Shown here in pieces: positions 8,391 to 16,509 of a DNA stretch of 64,000 bases. The stretch's first letter is position 1. Every line of letters starts with the position of its first letter. Source of the stretch: Aestuariibius violaceus (lineage in GTDB: Bacteria; Pseudomonadota; Alphaproteobacteria; Rhodobacterales; Rhodobacteraceae). A program made the translations under genes and the position numbers. The stretch covers positions 1 through 64,000 of the forward strand of contig NZ_JBFONT020000008.1 of assembly GCF_040779325.2 (NCBI RefSeq), in the 5' to 3' direction. The notes under the pieces were generated by a model. The model searched no databases and had not been told where the DNA came from. It was given only the letters and a program-made list of their open reading frames with translations.

Positions 8391-8681
8391 ATGACCGAAA
8401 CAAACCCCAAACTCACAATCGACTGGGACGCCTATCTGCCGTTCCTCGAAGACGAGGCTATCCCCGAAGAGCAGAAGCGCGCGCTCATCGAAACCCTCTG
8501 GTCGATCGTGGTCACCTTCGTCGATCTCGGCTTCGGGATCGAGCCGGCACAAGAGATCTGTGGACAAGACCAGGGGAGATTGGCGAGCGCCTTCCGCGAT
8601 GTGGTAAAGTGTGGAGATAATCCGGACATTGAGATGCAAGAGGTGGCTTCCAGTCTGGAAGCGCCGGAAAGGAGGCCGTAA
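8391..8681 (+). CDS. Small acidic protein coupled to the serine recombinase
   Basis: This 96-residue acidic protein (DWDAYLPFLEDEAIPEEQKR, then ALIETLWSIVVTFVDLGFGI) has no known domain that I recognise. Its stop and the recombinase start share a base (TAATG), and GGAGG lies just before, so the two are translationally coupled. A position immediately before a large serine integrase is compatible with an accessory factor such as a directionality factor, but nothing in its sequence proves this. Confidence 0.7.
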   Translation: MTETNPKLTIDWDAYLPFLEDEAIPEEQKRALIETLWSIVVTFVDLGFGIEPAQEICGQDQGRLASAFRDVVKCGDNPDIEMQEVASSLEAPERRP

Positions 8682-10240
8682 TGGAGGATCAGAGACATAT
8701 CCCGAAAGCCGTCATCTACCGCCGGGTCTCCAGTTCGGCCCAGACGAAGCGTGGGGACGGTCTGACCTCCCAGGAAACCCGCTGCCGGGAATATGCCCGC
8801 CACAAAGGTTATGAGGTGGCGCAGGTCTTCACCGACGACATGACCGGCAGCCTCGCCACCCGACCGGGCATGCAGGCGATGCTCACATATCTCCGCAAGA
8901 ACCGAAAGCGGGGCACAATCGTCATCATCGACGATATCAGCCGCCTGGCCCGCGGGTTAGAGGCGCATCTGGAATTGCGCGCGTCCCTCGCCAAGGCTGG
9001 CGGCAAGCTCGAAAGCCCGTCCATCGAGTTTGGCGAAGATTCGGATTCTATTCTGGTCGAAAACCTCCTTGCCAGCGTTTCGCAGCACCAGCGGCAGAAG
9101 AACGGGGAACAGACCGTCAACCGGATGCGGGCCCGGGCCATGAACGGCTATTGGTGTTTCCAGGCGCCGGTTGGCTACCGGTATCAGCGCATTAGCGGGC
9201 GCGGGAACATGCTGGTCCGCGACGAGCCCACAGCCTCGCTTTTGCGGGAGGCCCTCGAGGGCTATGCCTGCGGGCGCTTCCAGACCAAGGTCGAGGTGAA
9301 GCGCTTCCTGGAAAGCCAGCCCGCCTTTCCGAAGGACACGGCCAATGGGCTCCTGCACCATCAGCGGATCCAAGACATCCTGACCCGCCCGATCTATGCG
9401 GGCTATCTGGACGTGCCACTCTGGAACGTGCCCCTGCGCAAGGCGCAGCATGAGGGCCTGATCGACTTCGAGACCTTCCAGAAGATCCAGAACCGCCTTC
9501 AGGAGAGGGCCAAGGCGCCCGCGCGAAAAGACATCAGCGCGGACTTCCCGCTCAGAAACTTCATCCTCTGCAATGACTGCCAGAAGCCACTGACCTCCTG
9601 CTGGTCGAAAAGCAAGACCGGCAAGAAGCATCCATACTATCTGTGCCACACGAAAGGCTGCCCGAGCTATCGCAAGTCGATCCGCCGCGACGAGCTGGAA
9701 GGGGCCTTCGCGGACATGCTGCAAACTATGCAACCGACGGACGGACTCTTCGCCCTCGTCCGGCAGATGTTCAAGGACGCCTGGGATCAGCAACTGGCCC
9801 GCGTCCAGTCGCAGAGCGGCGAGGCCAAGAGACAGATCAAGGCCATCGAGAAACAGGTCGACGGGCTGATGGACCGGATTGTCGAGGCGAACTCGTCGAG
9901 CGTCATCTCCGCCTATGAGGCAAAGATCGATCGTCTTGAGACAGAGAAGCTGTTGCTCACCGAAAAGCTGCGCAAAACCGGCCAGCCCAAACGCAGCTTC
10001 GAGGAGATGTTCGAACTCGCCATGGCCTTCCTCGCAAGCCCTTGGAAACTCTGGGCTTCCGGCAACCTACCCCTGCAGAGAACCGTCCTGAAACTGGCCT
10101 TCGCAGAGCGTCTGGCCTATTGCCGCAAAGAGGGACTTCGAACCCCGAAAACTACCTTGCCCTTCAAGGCGTTAGAGGCTTTTTCCACAGGTGAAAGGGA
10201 AATGGCGCGCTGGGGAGGATTCGAACCCCCGACCCCTTGA
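8681..10240 (+). CDS. Large serine recombinase (integrase)
   Basis: This 519-residue protein has three parts. An N-terminal resolvase domain holds the probable nucleophile Ser17 in YRRVSSS and DDISRLAR. A recombinase domain covers about residues 150-290. A zinc ribbon (CNDC, then LCHTKGC) follows near 305-330, with a coiled-coil insertion near 375-450. Such enzymes join attP and attB to insert an element and need a directionality factor to excise it. The last ten or so codons (RWGGFEPPTP) are read from the complement of a tRNA gene, so the gene end abuts or overlaps the attachment site. It is probably responsible for inserting this island. Confidence 0.92.
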   Translation: MEDQRHIPKAVIYRRVSSSAQTKRGDGLTSQETRCREYARHKGYEVAQVFTDDMTGSLATRPGMQAMLTYLRKNRKRGTIVIIDDISRLARGLEAHLELRASLAKAGGKLESPSIEFGEDSDSILVENLLASVSQHQRQKNGEQTVNRMRARAMNGYWCFQAPVGYRYQRISGRGNMLVRDEPTASLLREALEGYACGRFQTKVEVKRFLESQPAFPKDTANGLLHHQRIQDILTRPIYAGYLDVPLWNVPLRKAQHEGLIDFETFQKIQNRLQERAKAPARKDISADFPLRNFILCNDCQKPLTSCWSKSKTGKKHPYYLCHTKGCPSYRKSIRRDELEGAFADMLQTMQPTDGLFALVRQMFKDAWDQQLARVQSQSGEAKRQIKAIEKQVDGLMDRIVEANSSSVISAYEAKIDRLETEKLLLTEKLRKTGQPKRSFEEMFELAMAFLASPWKLWASGNLPLQRTVLKLAFAERLAYCRKEGLRTPKTTLPFKALEAFSTGEREMARWGGFEPPTP

Positions 10241-10279
10241 TTCGTAGTCAAGTACTCTATCCAACTGAGCTACCAGCGC
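10203..10279 (-). tRNA. tRNA-Arg(ACG)
   Basis: The minus strand folds as a standard cloverleaf: acceptor GCGCTGG/CCAGCGC, D-arm GCTC..GAGT, anticodon stem CTTGA/TCAAG around the loop CTACGAA, and T-arm GGGGG-TTCGAAT-CCTCC. The anticodon is ACG (arginine, CGN codons). The CCA end is encoded (10203-10205) after discriminator G. The recombinase reading frame overlaps its 3' 38 bases, showing that the island is joined to the 3' side of this tRNA. Confidence 0.95.
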
Positions 10280-10334
10280 GCAGAGTGTTCGGGAGATAGC
10301 GGCGGCGTTCCCGCGGCGCAAGGGTGAATCGACG

Positions 10335-11732
10335 TCAACTGACGGCGATCGTTACCGCATCCATCTTGGGCAGGCAGATCAGAAAGCGTGACCCATCCGC
10401 TCCCGTCTGCCGCAACTCAAGTGTACCACCGTGGCCCCGGATGAGCTCAGCAGCTATAGCGAGGCCAAGCCCTGCGCCGCCCTTTCGGGCACCCCCACGG
10501 AATGGGCGAAAGAGATACTCTCGGGCCTTTGGCGGCAGGCCCGGGCCGGTATCGGCGATCTCGATCCACCAGGCTTGGTCGTCCTCCCAGGCCGAGAGCG
10601 ACACTTCGCCGGGCTTTCCCGTCGCTATAATCGCCTGTCGCGCATTGCGGATGAGATTTGAGATGACCCGGAAGAGTTGCTCTCCATCAGCTCGGATCAT
10701 CAAACCAGGCGGCACCTCTTCTTTGAAAGCAATCTCGTAGTCGCCCGCAGCCAGCCGCTCGCTGTCGATCACATCCTCAACGATCCGCGCGATCGCGACC
10801 CGGTCAAGTGTCGGGGGCGGCTCCTCCGCCTTTCCGAAGGCGAGCGTGCTCTCGCAGAGGGACACCGCGCGCGCGATAGAATTGATGAGCTTCGGCGCCA
10901 TCCGGCGCACCAAGGGATCCTCTGAAGCTTCGATCCGATCGGTGAAGAGCTGGGCGGAAGTCAGAATGTTGCGCAGGTCGTGACTGACTTTAGCTACAGC
11001 CTCTCCCAATTGAGCCAGACGCTCTTTCTGGCGCAGGGCTGAGGTCAATTGCGTCTGAAGCGATTGCAGTGCCTCTTCAGCCTCACGTAACTCCGTCACG
11101 CTCGCCTTCGGCTCGATAATGCGGCGGGTGTCCTCTGGTTCGGCGGCGTAGCGCTGCATCGCGCTGACAACCCCCTTTATCGGCGTCACGATGAAGCGGC
11201 GCGCAGTAAGAAATAGAAGGATAGCTGTCACGATCGAAATGATTGCAGAAAGGAAAAGAATACGGAGGCCGTATCGGATCATCTCGTGGCGCAAATCCAT
11301 GGTATGCATGGTGACCTCGATCAGCAGCCCACCCCCTCTCACAGGCTCTCCGATGACGCGCACGACCCGTTCTTCGGTATCAACGAGGCGCTCCAGAGCG
11401 TTGCGGATCAGTTGCCATGGCGTCGGAGCCCGCAGGTCGTATGTCGCGTGGATCGGCGCAGGGATCGGAGAAGACAGGATCAGTTGACTGATCTCATCTC
11501 GCCGCAATACAACGTTGAAGACGCCTGCGCTCTCCAGCAGTTCCTCTTCCAGGTCACGGTCGATCATGTCGTCGGCCAGTAGCGCAAGCGAGGCGATCTG
11601 CGCCCGCTCAAGTCGAAGCAATAGGTAATCCTCGCGGAAGCGGGCAACGGATGGCACGAAGACCATGACCTCGACCAGCATCACGAAGATGGTCGTGAGG
11701 ATGAGCAATCTGCCGGAGAGGGATTTTATCAT
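10335..11732 (-). CDS. Membrane sensor histidine kinase
   Basis: This 465-residue kinase has transmembrane helices near residues 7-27 and 160-180, with a periplasmic sensor of about 130 residues between them. A HAMP-like linker, an H-box (KVSHDLRNILTS, His near 251), an N-box (NLIRNARQAI) and G-boxes (DTGPGLP, GGAGLGLAIA) follow. It should autophosphorylate and pass phosphate to a response regulator, but none is encoded nearby. The ATG at 11732 is used; an in-frame TTG nine bases upstream is possible. It follows the flavin reductase by about 26 bases in the same direction, suggesting a link to envelope redox or metal stress. Confidence 0.88.
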   Translation of the reverse strand: MIKSLSGRLLILTTIFVMLVEVMVFVPSVARFREDYLLLRLERAQIASLALLADDMIDRDLEEELLESAGVFNVVLRRDEISQLILSSPIPAPIHATYDLRAPTPWQLIRNALERLVDTEERVVRVIGEPVRGGGLLIEVTMHTMDLRHEMIRYGLRILFLSAIISIVTAILLFLTARRFIVTPIKGVVSAMQRYAAEPEDTRRIIEPKASVTELREAEEALQSLQTQLTSALRQKERLAQLGEAVAKVSHDLRNILTSAQLFTDRIEASEDPLVRRMAPKLINSIARAVSLCESTLAFGKAEEPPPTLDRVAIARIVEDVIDSERLAAGDYEIAFKEEVPPGLMIRADGEQLFRVISNLIRNARQAIIATGKPGEVSLSAWEDDQAWWIEIADTGPGLPPKAREYLFRPFRGGARKGGAGLGLAIAAELIRGHGGTLELRQTGADGSRFLICLPKMDAVTIAVS

Positions 11733-11758
11733 GGTTACCAAAAGACCCGGGAACCCAC

Positions 11759-13222
11759 CTAGGGTATTCTTTTCTGAACGAAGCCGACAATGCGCTTAAC
11801 CATCGTACTGTCAAAGATCTTCGGGCCAAGATACGCGCCCGCCGCCCGTTTGTTGACCTCCATCAGTGTCGGATAGGGCAGAACGGTATTGGAAAGCGCC
11901 GTCATTTTCAGACCGTTCGCAATGGCCATGGCCCAGATGCCAATCAGCTCTCCGGCCTGGGCGCCGACGATAGATGCGCCGACAGGTTTGCCGCGCACCA
12001 CCATGACCTTTACAAGACCTTCCGTCTTGCCCTCGGCGATTGCGCGGTCGTTTTCATCATAAGCGAAGCGGACAACGGAGAGACTGGGGCCATACTTCTT
12101 GCGCGCCTGGTCTTCGGTCAAACCAACCTGAGCCAGTTCGGGATCGGTATAAGTCGCCCATGGGATGTGATCCTCCCGCGCCTTCGACGGAAGGCCGAAA
12201 AGCATCGACTTGATGACCACGCCAGCGTGATACCCCGCAACATGGGTGAATTGGTACCGGCCCGCGGCATCACCGACGGCATAGACCTTCTTGTTGCTGA
12301 CTGATCGGAGATCGTCGCCGACCTTCAGCCCGCCACGGTTATAGGCGATACCGCCCTTTTCGAGATCCAGCCGTTCGAGGTTTATCTTACGACCAACAGC
12401 CATGAGAAGATGACTGCCTGAGAAGTCGCCTTCGCTAGTATGAACCGTCACGCCAGCTGTAGCGCTTACACGTTCGGCCAGCGCGTCTTCAACGATCTCA
12501 ACCCCTTCGGCACGAAGGCGGTCAAGTACAACTGACGCTAACTCGGGATCGTCTTTGCCAAGGGCCTTTTGCCCTTCGATGACAGTAACCTTCGACCCGA
12601 GGCGGATATGTGCCTGCGCCATCTCCATCCCAATCGGACCGCCGCCTACGATCAACAGATGCTCGGGCTTTTCCCGAAGATCGAAGATCGTCTCGTTCGT
12701 GTGGACCTCGACCTCATCCAGACCGTCGATCGGCGGCACGAAGGGGGAGGATCCAGTGGCAACGACAATCCGCCGCGCCTCGATCACGGTATCACCCGCT
12801 TGTACCTCAGTCTTTGAGATGAAGCGTCCGTATTCGCGGATCACCTTGACGCCCAAACCTTCGAAGCGCTCCTGGCTGTCGACCGGCGCGATCGTGTCGA
12901 TCACCTTATGGACGTGATCCTTCGCGGTCGCGTAGTCGACCTGCGGTGTGACCGGCTTCACCCCGAATGATTTGCCACTCCGCATTGCCTGGGCTTTCTT
13001 GGCGGCCGCAATGAGCGCCTTGGACGGAACACATCCGTAATTCAGGCAGTCACCGCCCATTTTGTGCCCTTCGAGTAGGACAACGTCTGCCCCCATCTGC
13101 ACGGCACCCGCTGCGACGGACAACCCGCCTGAGCCAGCTCCGATCACCAGGACGTCCGCCTTGATGCGTTTCGGTGCCTTTTGCGCCACCTCGGGCTCGG
13201 TCTGCGTGTTGATCTGGTCCAT
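11759..13222 (-). CDS. FAD-dependent pyridine nucleotide-disulfide oxidoreductase (MerA-like)
   Basis: This 487-residue class I flavin disulfide reductase has an FAD fingerprint (VIGAGSGG, residues 27-33), the redox-active pair Cys59/Cys64 in GGDCLNYGCVPSK, a second dinucleotide motif (VGGGPIGMEMA) and the C-terminal dimer domain. In lipoamide dehydrogenases the dimer domain ends with a His in HPT; here it reads YPTLMEV, as in mercuric-reductase relatives. The C-terminal Cys-Cys pair needed for mercury reduction is missing (the end is KRIP), so the substrate is probably not mercury. It starts four bases after the TVP38 gene, a common pairing that suggests joint function. Confidence 0.88.
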   Translation of the reverse strand: MDQINTQTEPEVAQKAPKRIKADVLVIGAGSGGLSVAAGAVQMGADVVLLEGHKMGGDCLNYGCVPSKALIAAAKKAQAMRSGKSFGVKPVTPQVDYATAKDHVHKVIDTIAPVDSQERFEGLGVKVIREYGRFISKTEVQAGDTVIEARRIVVATGSSPFVPPIDGLDEVEVHTNETIFDLREKPEHLLIVGGGPIGMEMAQAHIRLGSKVTVIEGQKALGKDDPELASVVLDRLRAEGVEIVEDALAERVSATAGVTVHTSEGDFSGSHLLMAVGRKINLERLDLEKGGIAYNRGGLKVGDDLRSVSNKKVYAVGDAAGRYQFTHVAGYHAGVVIKSMLFGLPSKAREDHIPWATYTDPELAQVGLTEDQARKKYGPSLSVVRFAYDENDRAIAEGKTEGLVKVMVVRGKPVGASIVGAQAGELIGIWAMAIANGLKMTALSNTVLPYPTLMEVNKRAAGAYLGPKIFDSTMVKRIVGFVQKRIP

Positions 13223-13225
13223 GGC

Positions 13226-13960
13226 TCAGATACCTTTCTTGCCGCGGACGGCTTTGAGGATGATCGGGAAAATGGCCAGCACACAGAGGCCGAGGATCGG
13301 CAGCAGGATGTGCGTCTCGAAAATGATACCAAGGTTGGGCGTCTCGCCACGGGCGAACACCTCGCCCAAACCTGCGCCGACGGACGTATAGACGACAGCC
13401 CCCGGAATGATGCCTAGAAATGTCGTGACAGCGAAGCGATAAAGCGGAACACCAACAAGCGCCGGGACAAGATTTGCCACAAAGAACGGCACGGCCGGGA
13501 CCAGCCGGATAAGGAACAGCGCCTCCCACTGATTGTCGTCGATGGCCGCTTTGATCTTCCTGACGCCTCCCTCCGAAGCATCCATCCGAGCCGACAGTTT
13601 CTCACCAAGGCCCCAGCGAGCAGCGAGAAAGATCAGCACCGCACCGATCGTTGCCGAGAGCACGTTGAAAAGCGCGCCGGGGAACGTTGCGAAAAGGAAA
13701 CCGCCGGTCAACGTCGCGATCGTCGCCCCAGGGAGAGAGAAACCCACGATGATCACATAGGCCAGCATGAAGACGACAACGGTCAGAAAATAATTGCCAT
13801 CGCGAAAGGCGATCAGCGCTTCGCGATTGGCTGCCAGTGTCTCGAACGTCAGGTAATCCCTCAGGAAGAAGAAGCCTGCCAAGGCCGCAACTCCGATCGC
13901 AATGAGGGGCAGGTTCTTCACAAAGGTCGATTCTGTCTCGGTATCTGGCATATGGGTCAT
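13226..13960 (-). CDS. TVP38/TMEM64-family (DedA-like) membrane protein
   Basis: This 244-residue membrane protein has about five hydrophobic segments and the SNARE-associated/VTT core (GFSLPGATIATLTGGFLF, then SATIGAVLIFLAARWGLGEK). Relatives are lipid scramblases or transport-linked proteins of the inner membrane. The ATG at 13960 has GGAG at a good distance; the open frame extends upstream to 14026 with an unrelated, Arg/His-rich leader. It is first in an operon with the disulfide reductase and kinase. Confidence 0.85.
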   Translation of the reverse strand: MTHMPDTETESTFVKNLPLIAIGVAALAGFFFLRDYLTFETLAANREALIAFRDGNYFLTVVVFMLAYVIIVGFSLPGATIATLTGGFLFATFPGALFNVLSATIGAVLIFLAARWGLGEKLSARMDASEGGVRKIKAAIDDNQWEALFLIRLVPAVPFFVANLVPALVGVPLYRFAVTTFLGIIPGAVVYTSVGAGLGEVFARGETPNLGIIFETHILLPILGLCVLAIFPIILKAVRGKKGI

Positions 13961-14271
13961 CTCACGCTCCACTCGGGTGTTGCGCAAGAGATGCCCGCAT
14001 CGGTGCCGTCGCGATAGGCCTCTCACGTGGCGTTGAAGCCGAGGTCACGGTGCGGTGATGGCGGCACCCGCTGCGCGGCGCTCATGTTTCAGAACGGGCG
14101 AATCTGCCTTGACGCCTGAAACATTTGTTACGGAACAGGAGCGCTTGTTGTTGCAGAAACCGGGTTCACCCCGTTGACAGGCGCCGCGCAGCCTTCTATG
14201 CGACAGCTTCTCGAACACTTTGGGGCTTGAGTTCCGCCGATGGAAGTCGCCCCCTGACCCGGAGAGCGACG
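13961..14271. other. Divergent intergenic region before rpmH
   Basis: These 311 bases separate the minus-strand TVP38 operon from the plus-strand rpmH operon. Apart from the rpmH promoter candidate at 14174-14202, I see no gene, tRNA or repeat. Confidence 0.5.
14174..14202 (+). promoter_or_regulatory. Candidate rpmH promoter
   Basis: TTGACA (14174-14179) is followed after 17 bases by TATGCG (14197-14202), about 70 bases before the rpmH start. A consensus -35 box with exact spacing supports a housekeeping promoter. Confidence 0.6.
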
Positions 14272-14406
14272 ATGAAACGGACCTATCAACCTTCGAACCT
14301 CGTGCGCAAGCGGCGCCACGGTTTTCGTGCGCGCATGGCGACGAAGGCAGGGCGCAAGATCCTGAACGCCCGCCGCGCCCGCGGCCGCAAGGCGCTCAGC
14401 GCCTGA
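14272..14406 (+). CDS. rpmH: 50S ribosomal protein L34
   Basis: This 44-residue basic protein begins MKRTYQPSNLVRKRRHGFRA and continues RMATKAGRKILNARRARGR, the invariant L34 sequence. It is part of the large ribosomal subunit. It is the first gene of the rpmH-rnpA-yidD block, with a candidate promoter 70 bases upstream. The start is fixed by the universal MKRTYQ. Confidence 0.98.
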   Translation: MKRTYQPSNLVRKRRHGFRARMATKAGRKILNARRARGRKALSA

Positions 14407-14432
14407 TTTCAAACGATCAGCCTGCGTCCGAG

Positions 14433-14780
14433 ATGGCGCATGGCACGCGGATCGACCGCCTTTTGAAGCGCCGGGATTTCCTGGCGCTTAATCGTTCTGT
14501 GAGGGTGCCGACAAAGGGATTCCTCCTTCTGGCCAAGGAGCAGCGCCCAGATGGCGCGATACGGGTCGGGTTCACCTGTTCTAAGAAGCTCGGCAACGCC
14601 GTGGCGCGCAACCGGGCGAAGCGGCGCTTGCGCGCTGTGGCACGAAAGCTCTTGCCGGATCTCGGCCAGTCGGGTTGGGATTATGTCCTTGTTGGGCGCC
14701 CCGGATCGACCGTGAACATGCCTTTTGCAGAGCTTGAGGCAGATCTACGCAGCGCCCTCACCAAGGTTCACGGCTCATGA
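14433..14780 (+). CDS. rnpA: Ribonuclease P protein component
   Basis: This 115-residue basic protein carries the RNR signature (GNAVARNRAKRRLRAV) and the N-terminal LLKRRDFLALNRS element. It binds RNase P RNA and helps process the 5' ends of tRNA precursors. The ATG at 14433 gives the family length; the frame stays open far upstream through rpmH, which is an artefact. Its stop overlaps the yidD start (ATGA). Confidence 0.95.
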   Translation: MAHGTRIDRLLKRRDFLALNRSVRVPTKGFLLLAKEQRPDGAIRVGFTCSKKLGNAVARNRAKRRLRAVARKLLPDLGQSGWDYVLVGRPGSTVNMPFAELEADLRSALTKVHGS

Positions 14781-14995
14781 GCCCGCTGGCCCACATTGTC
14801 GCCGCGCCCATCCGGCTTTATAGGCTGATCGGCTCCCCTTGGGTCGGGCACAATTGCCGGTTTCAGCCCACCTGCTCTGCCTATGCCCTCGAAGCGCTGG
14901 AAAGGCATGGAGCTGCGCGTGGCACATGGCTGGCGGCCAGGCGGGTCGCGCGCTGCCATCCCTGGGGGAAATCGGGGATCGACAACGTTCCCTAG
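14777..14995 (+). CDS. yidD: Membrane protein insertion efficiency factor YidD
   Basis: This 72-residue protein has the YidD pattern: an N-terminal amphipathic helix (IVAAPIRLYRLI), CRFQPTCSAYALEAL with its two cysteines, and RVARCHPWG. It supports YidC-dependent insertion of inner-membrane proteins. Start and stop of yidD and rnpA overlap by four bases, so they are coupled. Its 3' end overlaps the convergent DUF1353 gene by four bases. Confidence 0.95.
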   Translation: MSPLAHIVAAPIRLYRLIGSPWVGHNCRFQPTCSAYALEALERHGAARGTWLAARRVARCHPWGKSGIDNVP

Positions 14996-15561
14996 GAGCG
15001 GCGCCCGAGAAACGGCGGCAGGTCCAGATCGTTCACATCGACATAGCGCTGCTCTGATCGTCGCCTGAATCCAAAGCCGCCGAAGACACGCACGGCGGCG
15101 TAGATTACGCTTCTCCGGACAAACCCAACCGCGGACGTCTTCATCGCCTCCAGCATAATCCGGTCTGCAAAGTGTCGGTCCTGTTCCAGCGGTCGCCTCC
15201 CTTCGATGTCCTGCCAAGCGATGTAAAGGTAGTCATGAACGATCGCCGCCTCGAGCCACGGCCCCACCCGCCCGACGACCCATCGGACGAACTGCGGCAC
15301 TGATGTCAGGTCGGTGATGAGACCCGGCGGAACTGCAACCTCCCGCTGTTCTCCATCCGCCAATACCCTGATACGAAACTGCGCGCCGACGATATAGTCA
15401 GCATCTTGCCCCACCCTCATCTCAACACTGCCCTTGGGCCGAACCAGAACGAGCGCGTCCAGATAGTCTAGGTCCGACAAAAAGCTCCACTCATCCGGAT
15501 AGGGGTTCGTCACCTCCTCGGGATGATCATAAAGACGCAAGCGCTTCATCTTCCGCTCCAT
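14992..15561 (-). CDS. DUF1353-domain protein
   Basis: This 189-residue protein has a DUF1353 core: VPPGLITDLTSVPQFVRWVV, then AAIVHDYLYIAWQ and DRIMLEAMK. The DUF1353 family is often phage-like; its function is unknown. The conserved HDYLY and D-S-P residues suggest an enzyme-like pocket, but that is speculation. It interrupts the rpmH-yidC block on the opposite strand. The last 40 residues are basic. Confidence 0.8.
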   Translation of the reverse strand: MERKMKRLRLYDHPEEVTNPYPDEWSFLSDLDYLDALVLVRPKGSVEMRVGQDADYIVGAQFRIRVLADGEQREVAVPPGLITDLTSVPQFVRWVVGRVGPWLEAAIVHDYLYIAWQDIEGRRPLEQDRHFADRIMLEAMKTSAVGFVRRSVIYAAVRVFGGFGFRRRSEQRYVDVNDLDLPPFLGRRS

Positions 15562-15585
15562 CGGCCAATGGGGTAGCGGTAGTCT

Positions 15586-16434
15586 ATGTTAGACGATATC
15601 GACGATATCCACCCCCTGCTGGCGGGGGCACCGAAGACGACGGAGTTCCGCAAGCTACGCAAACGCATCGTGCGCAACGTCCGAGAAGCGATCGACGCCT
15701 ACGGCATGATCGAACCGGGCGCGCGCTGGCTGGTCTGCCTCTCAGGTGGAAAAGACAGCTACACCCTGCTCGCTGCGCTCTACGAGCTGCAATGGCGTGG
15801 TCTTCTGCCGATTGATGTGCTCGCTTGCAATCTCGACCAGGGGCAGCCGGGTTTCCCCGCAACCGTTCTGCCGGAATTCCTCGAACAGATGGGTGTTCCG
15901 CACAGGATCGAATACCAAGACACTTACTCGATCGTGGTCGACAAGGTCCCTGAAGGCCGCACCTACTGTGCCCTCTGCTCTCGTCTGCGCCGCGGTAACC
16001 TCTACCGTATTGCGAGGGAGGAAGGCTGCAGCGCCATCGTACTCGGTCACCATCGCGACGATATCCTTGAGACGTTCTTTATGAACCTCTTCCACGGCGG
16101 TCGGATCGCGACGATGCCGCCGAAGCTATTGAACGAGGAAGGCGACCTCTTAGTCTATCGCCCGCTCGCCCATGTGGCAGAGGTCGACTGCGAGAAATTC
16201 GCGGCCGCTATGAGTTACCCCATCATCCCCTGCGACCTCTGTGGCAGCCAGGATGGGCTGCAGCGCCAGCAGATCAAGAAGATGCTCGACGGGTGGGAAG
16301 CGAACAGCCCCGGCCGCCGCCAGGTCCTGTTCCGCGCACTGACCAATGTGAGGCCGTCGCACATGCTCGACCCCGCTCTTTTTGACTTCCCTGGTCTCAC
16401 CGCCACAAGGACTCGCGACGATAGGAACCCCTGA
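15586..16434 (+). CDS. ttcA: tRNA 2-thiocytidine(32) synthetase TtcA
   Basis: This 282-residue PP-loop ATPase has SGGKDS at residues 53-58 and the cysteine motifs C128-x2-C131 (CALCSR) and C216-x2-C219 (CDLCGS). TtcA binds a 4Fe-4S cluster through three such cysteines and thiolates cytidine 32 of some tRNAs, including arginine tRNAs. All key residues are present and the length is normal. It sits between DUF1353 and yidC. Confidence 0.93.
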   Translation: MLDDIDDIHPLLAGAPKTTEFRKLRKRIVRNVREAIDAYGMIEPGARWLVCLSGGKDSYTLLAALYELQWRGLLPIDVLACNLDQGQPGFPATVLPEFLEQMGVPHRIEYQDTYSIVVDKVPEGRTYCALCSRLRRGNLYRIAREEGCSAIVLGHHRDDILETFFMNLFHGGRIATMPPKLLNEEGDLLVYRPLAHVAEVDCEKFAAAMSYPIIPCDLCGSQDGLQRQQIKKMLDGWEANSPGRRQVLFRALTNVRPSHMLDPALFDFPGLTATRTRDDRNP

Positions 16435-16509
16435 ATCGACTTGACCTTTGCAGGTCGCACCTGTTGAACCTGCCTGACCCAAACCCCCTCCACATCAAGC
16501 GGCAGATCC

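Larger units (their letters stand above)
1..10205. mobile_element. Right part of an integrated genomic island or ICE/IME ending at tRNA-Arg
   Basis: This segment has the gene content of a mobile element: a large serine recombinase at the right edge, ArdA, a ParB-like protein, a ParDE pair, a Schlafen-like gene and unknown genes. The recombinase frame runs 38 bases into tRNA-Arg(ACG), and typical core genes begin just beyond the tRNA. I did not see a second copy of the tRNA 3' end to the left, so the left boundary is outside the window and the element is longer than shown. That the LysR/Rid/VOC genes belong to it is inferred from position only. No conjugation, relaxase or replication gene is visible. 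Confidence 0.7.

Noticed and set aside
10137..10146. TTCGAACCCC inside the integrase as an old attachment core
   Set aside because: Ten bases shared with the tRNA T-arm region, without further similarity, are not enough.
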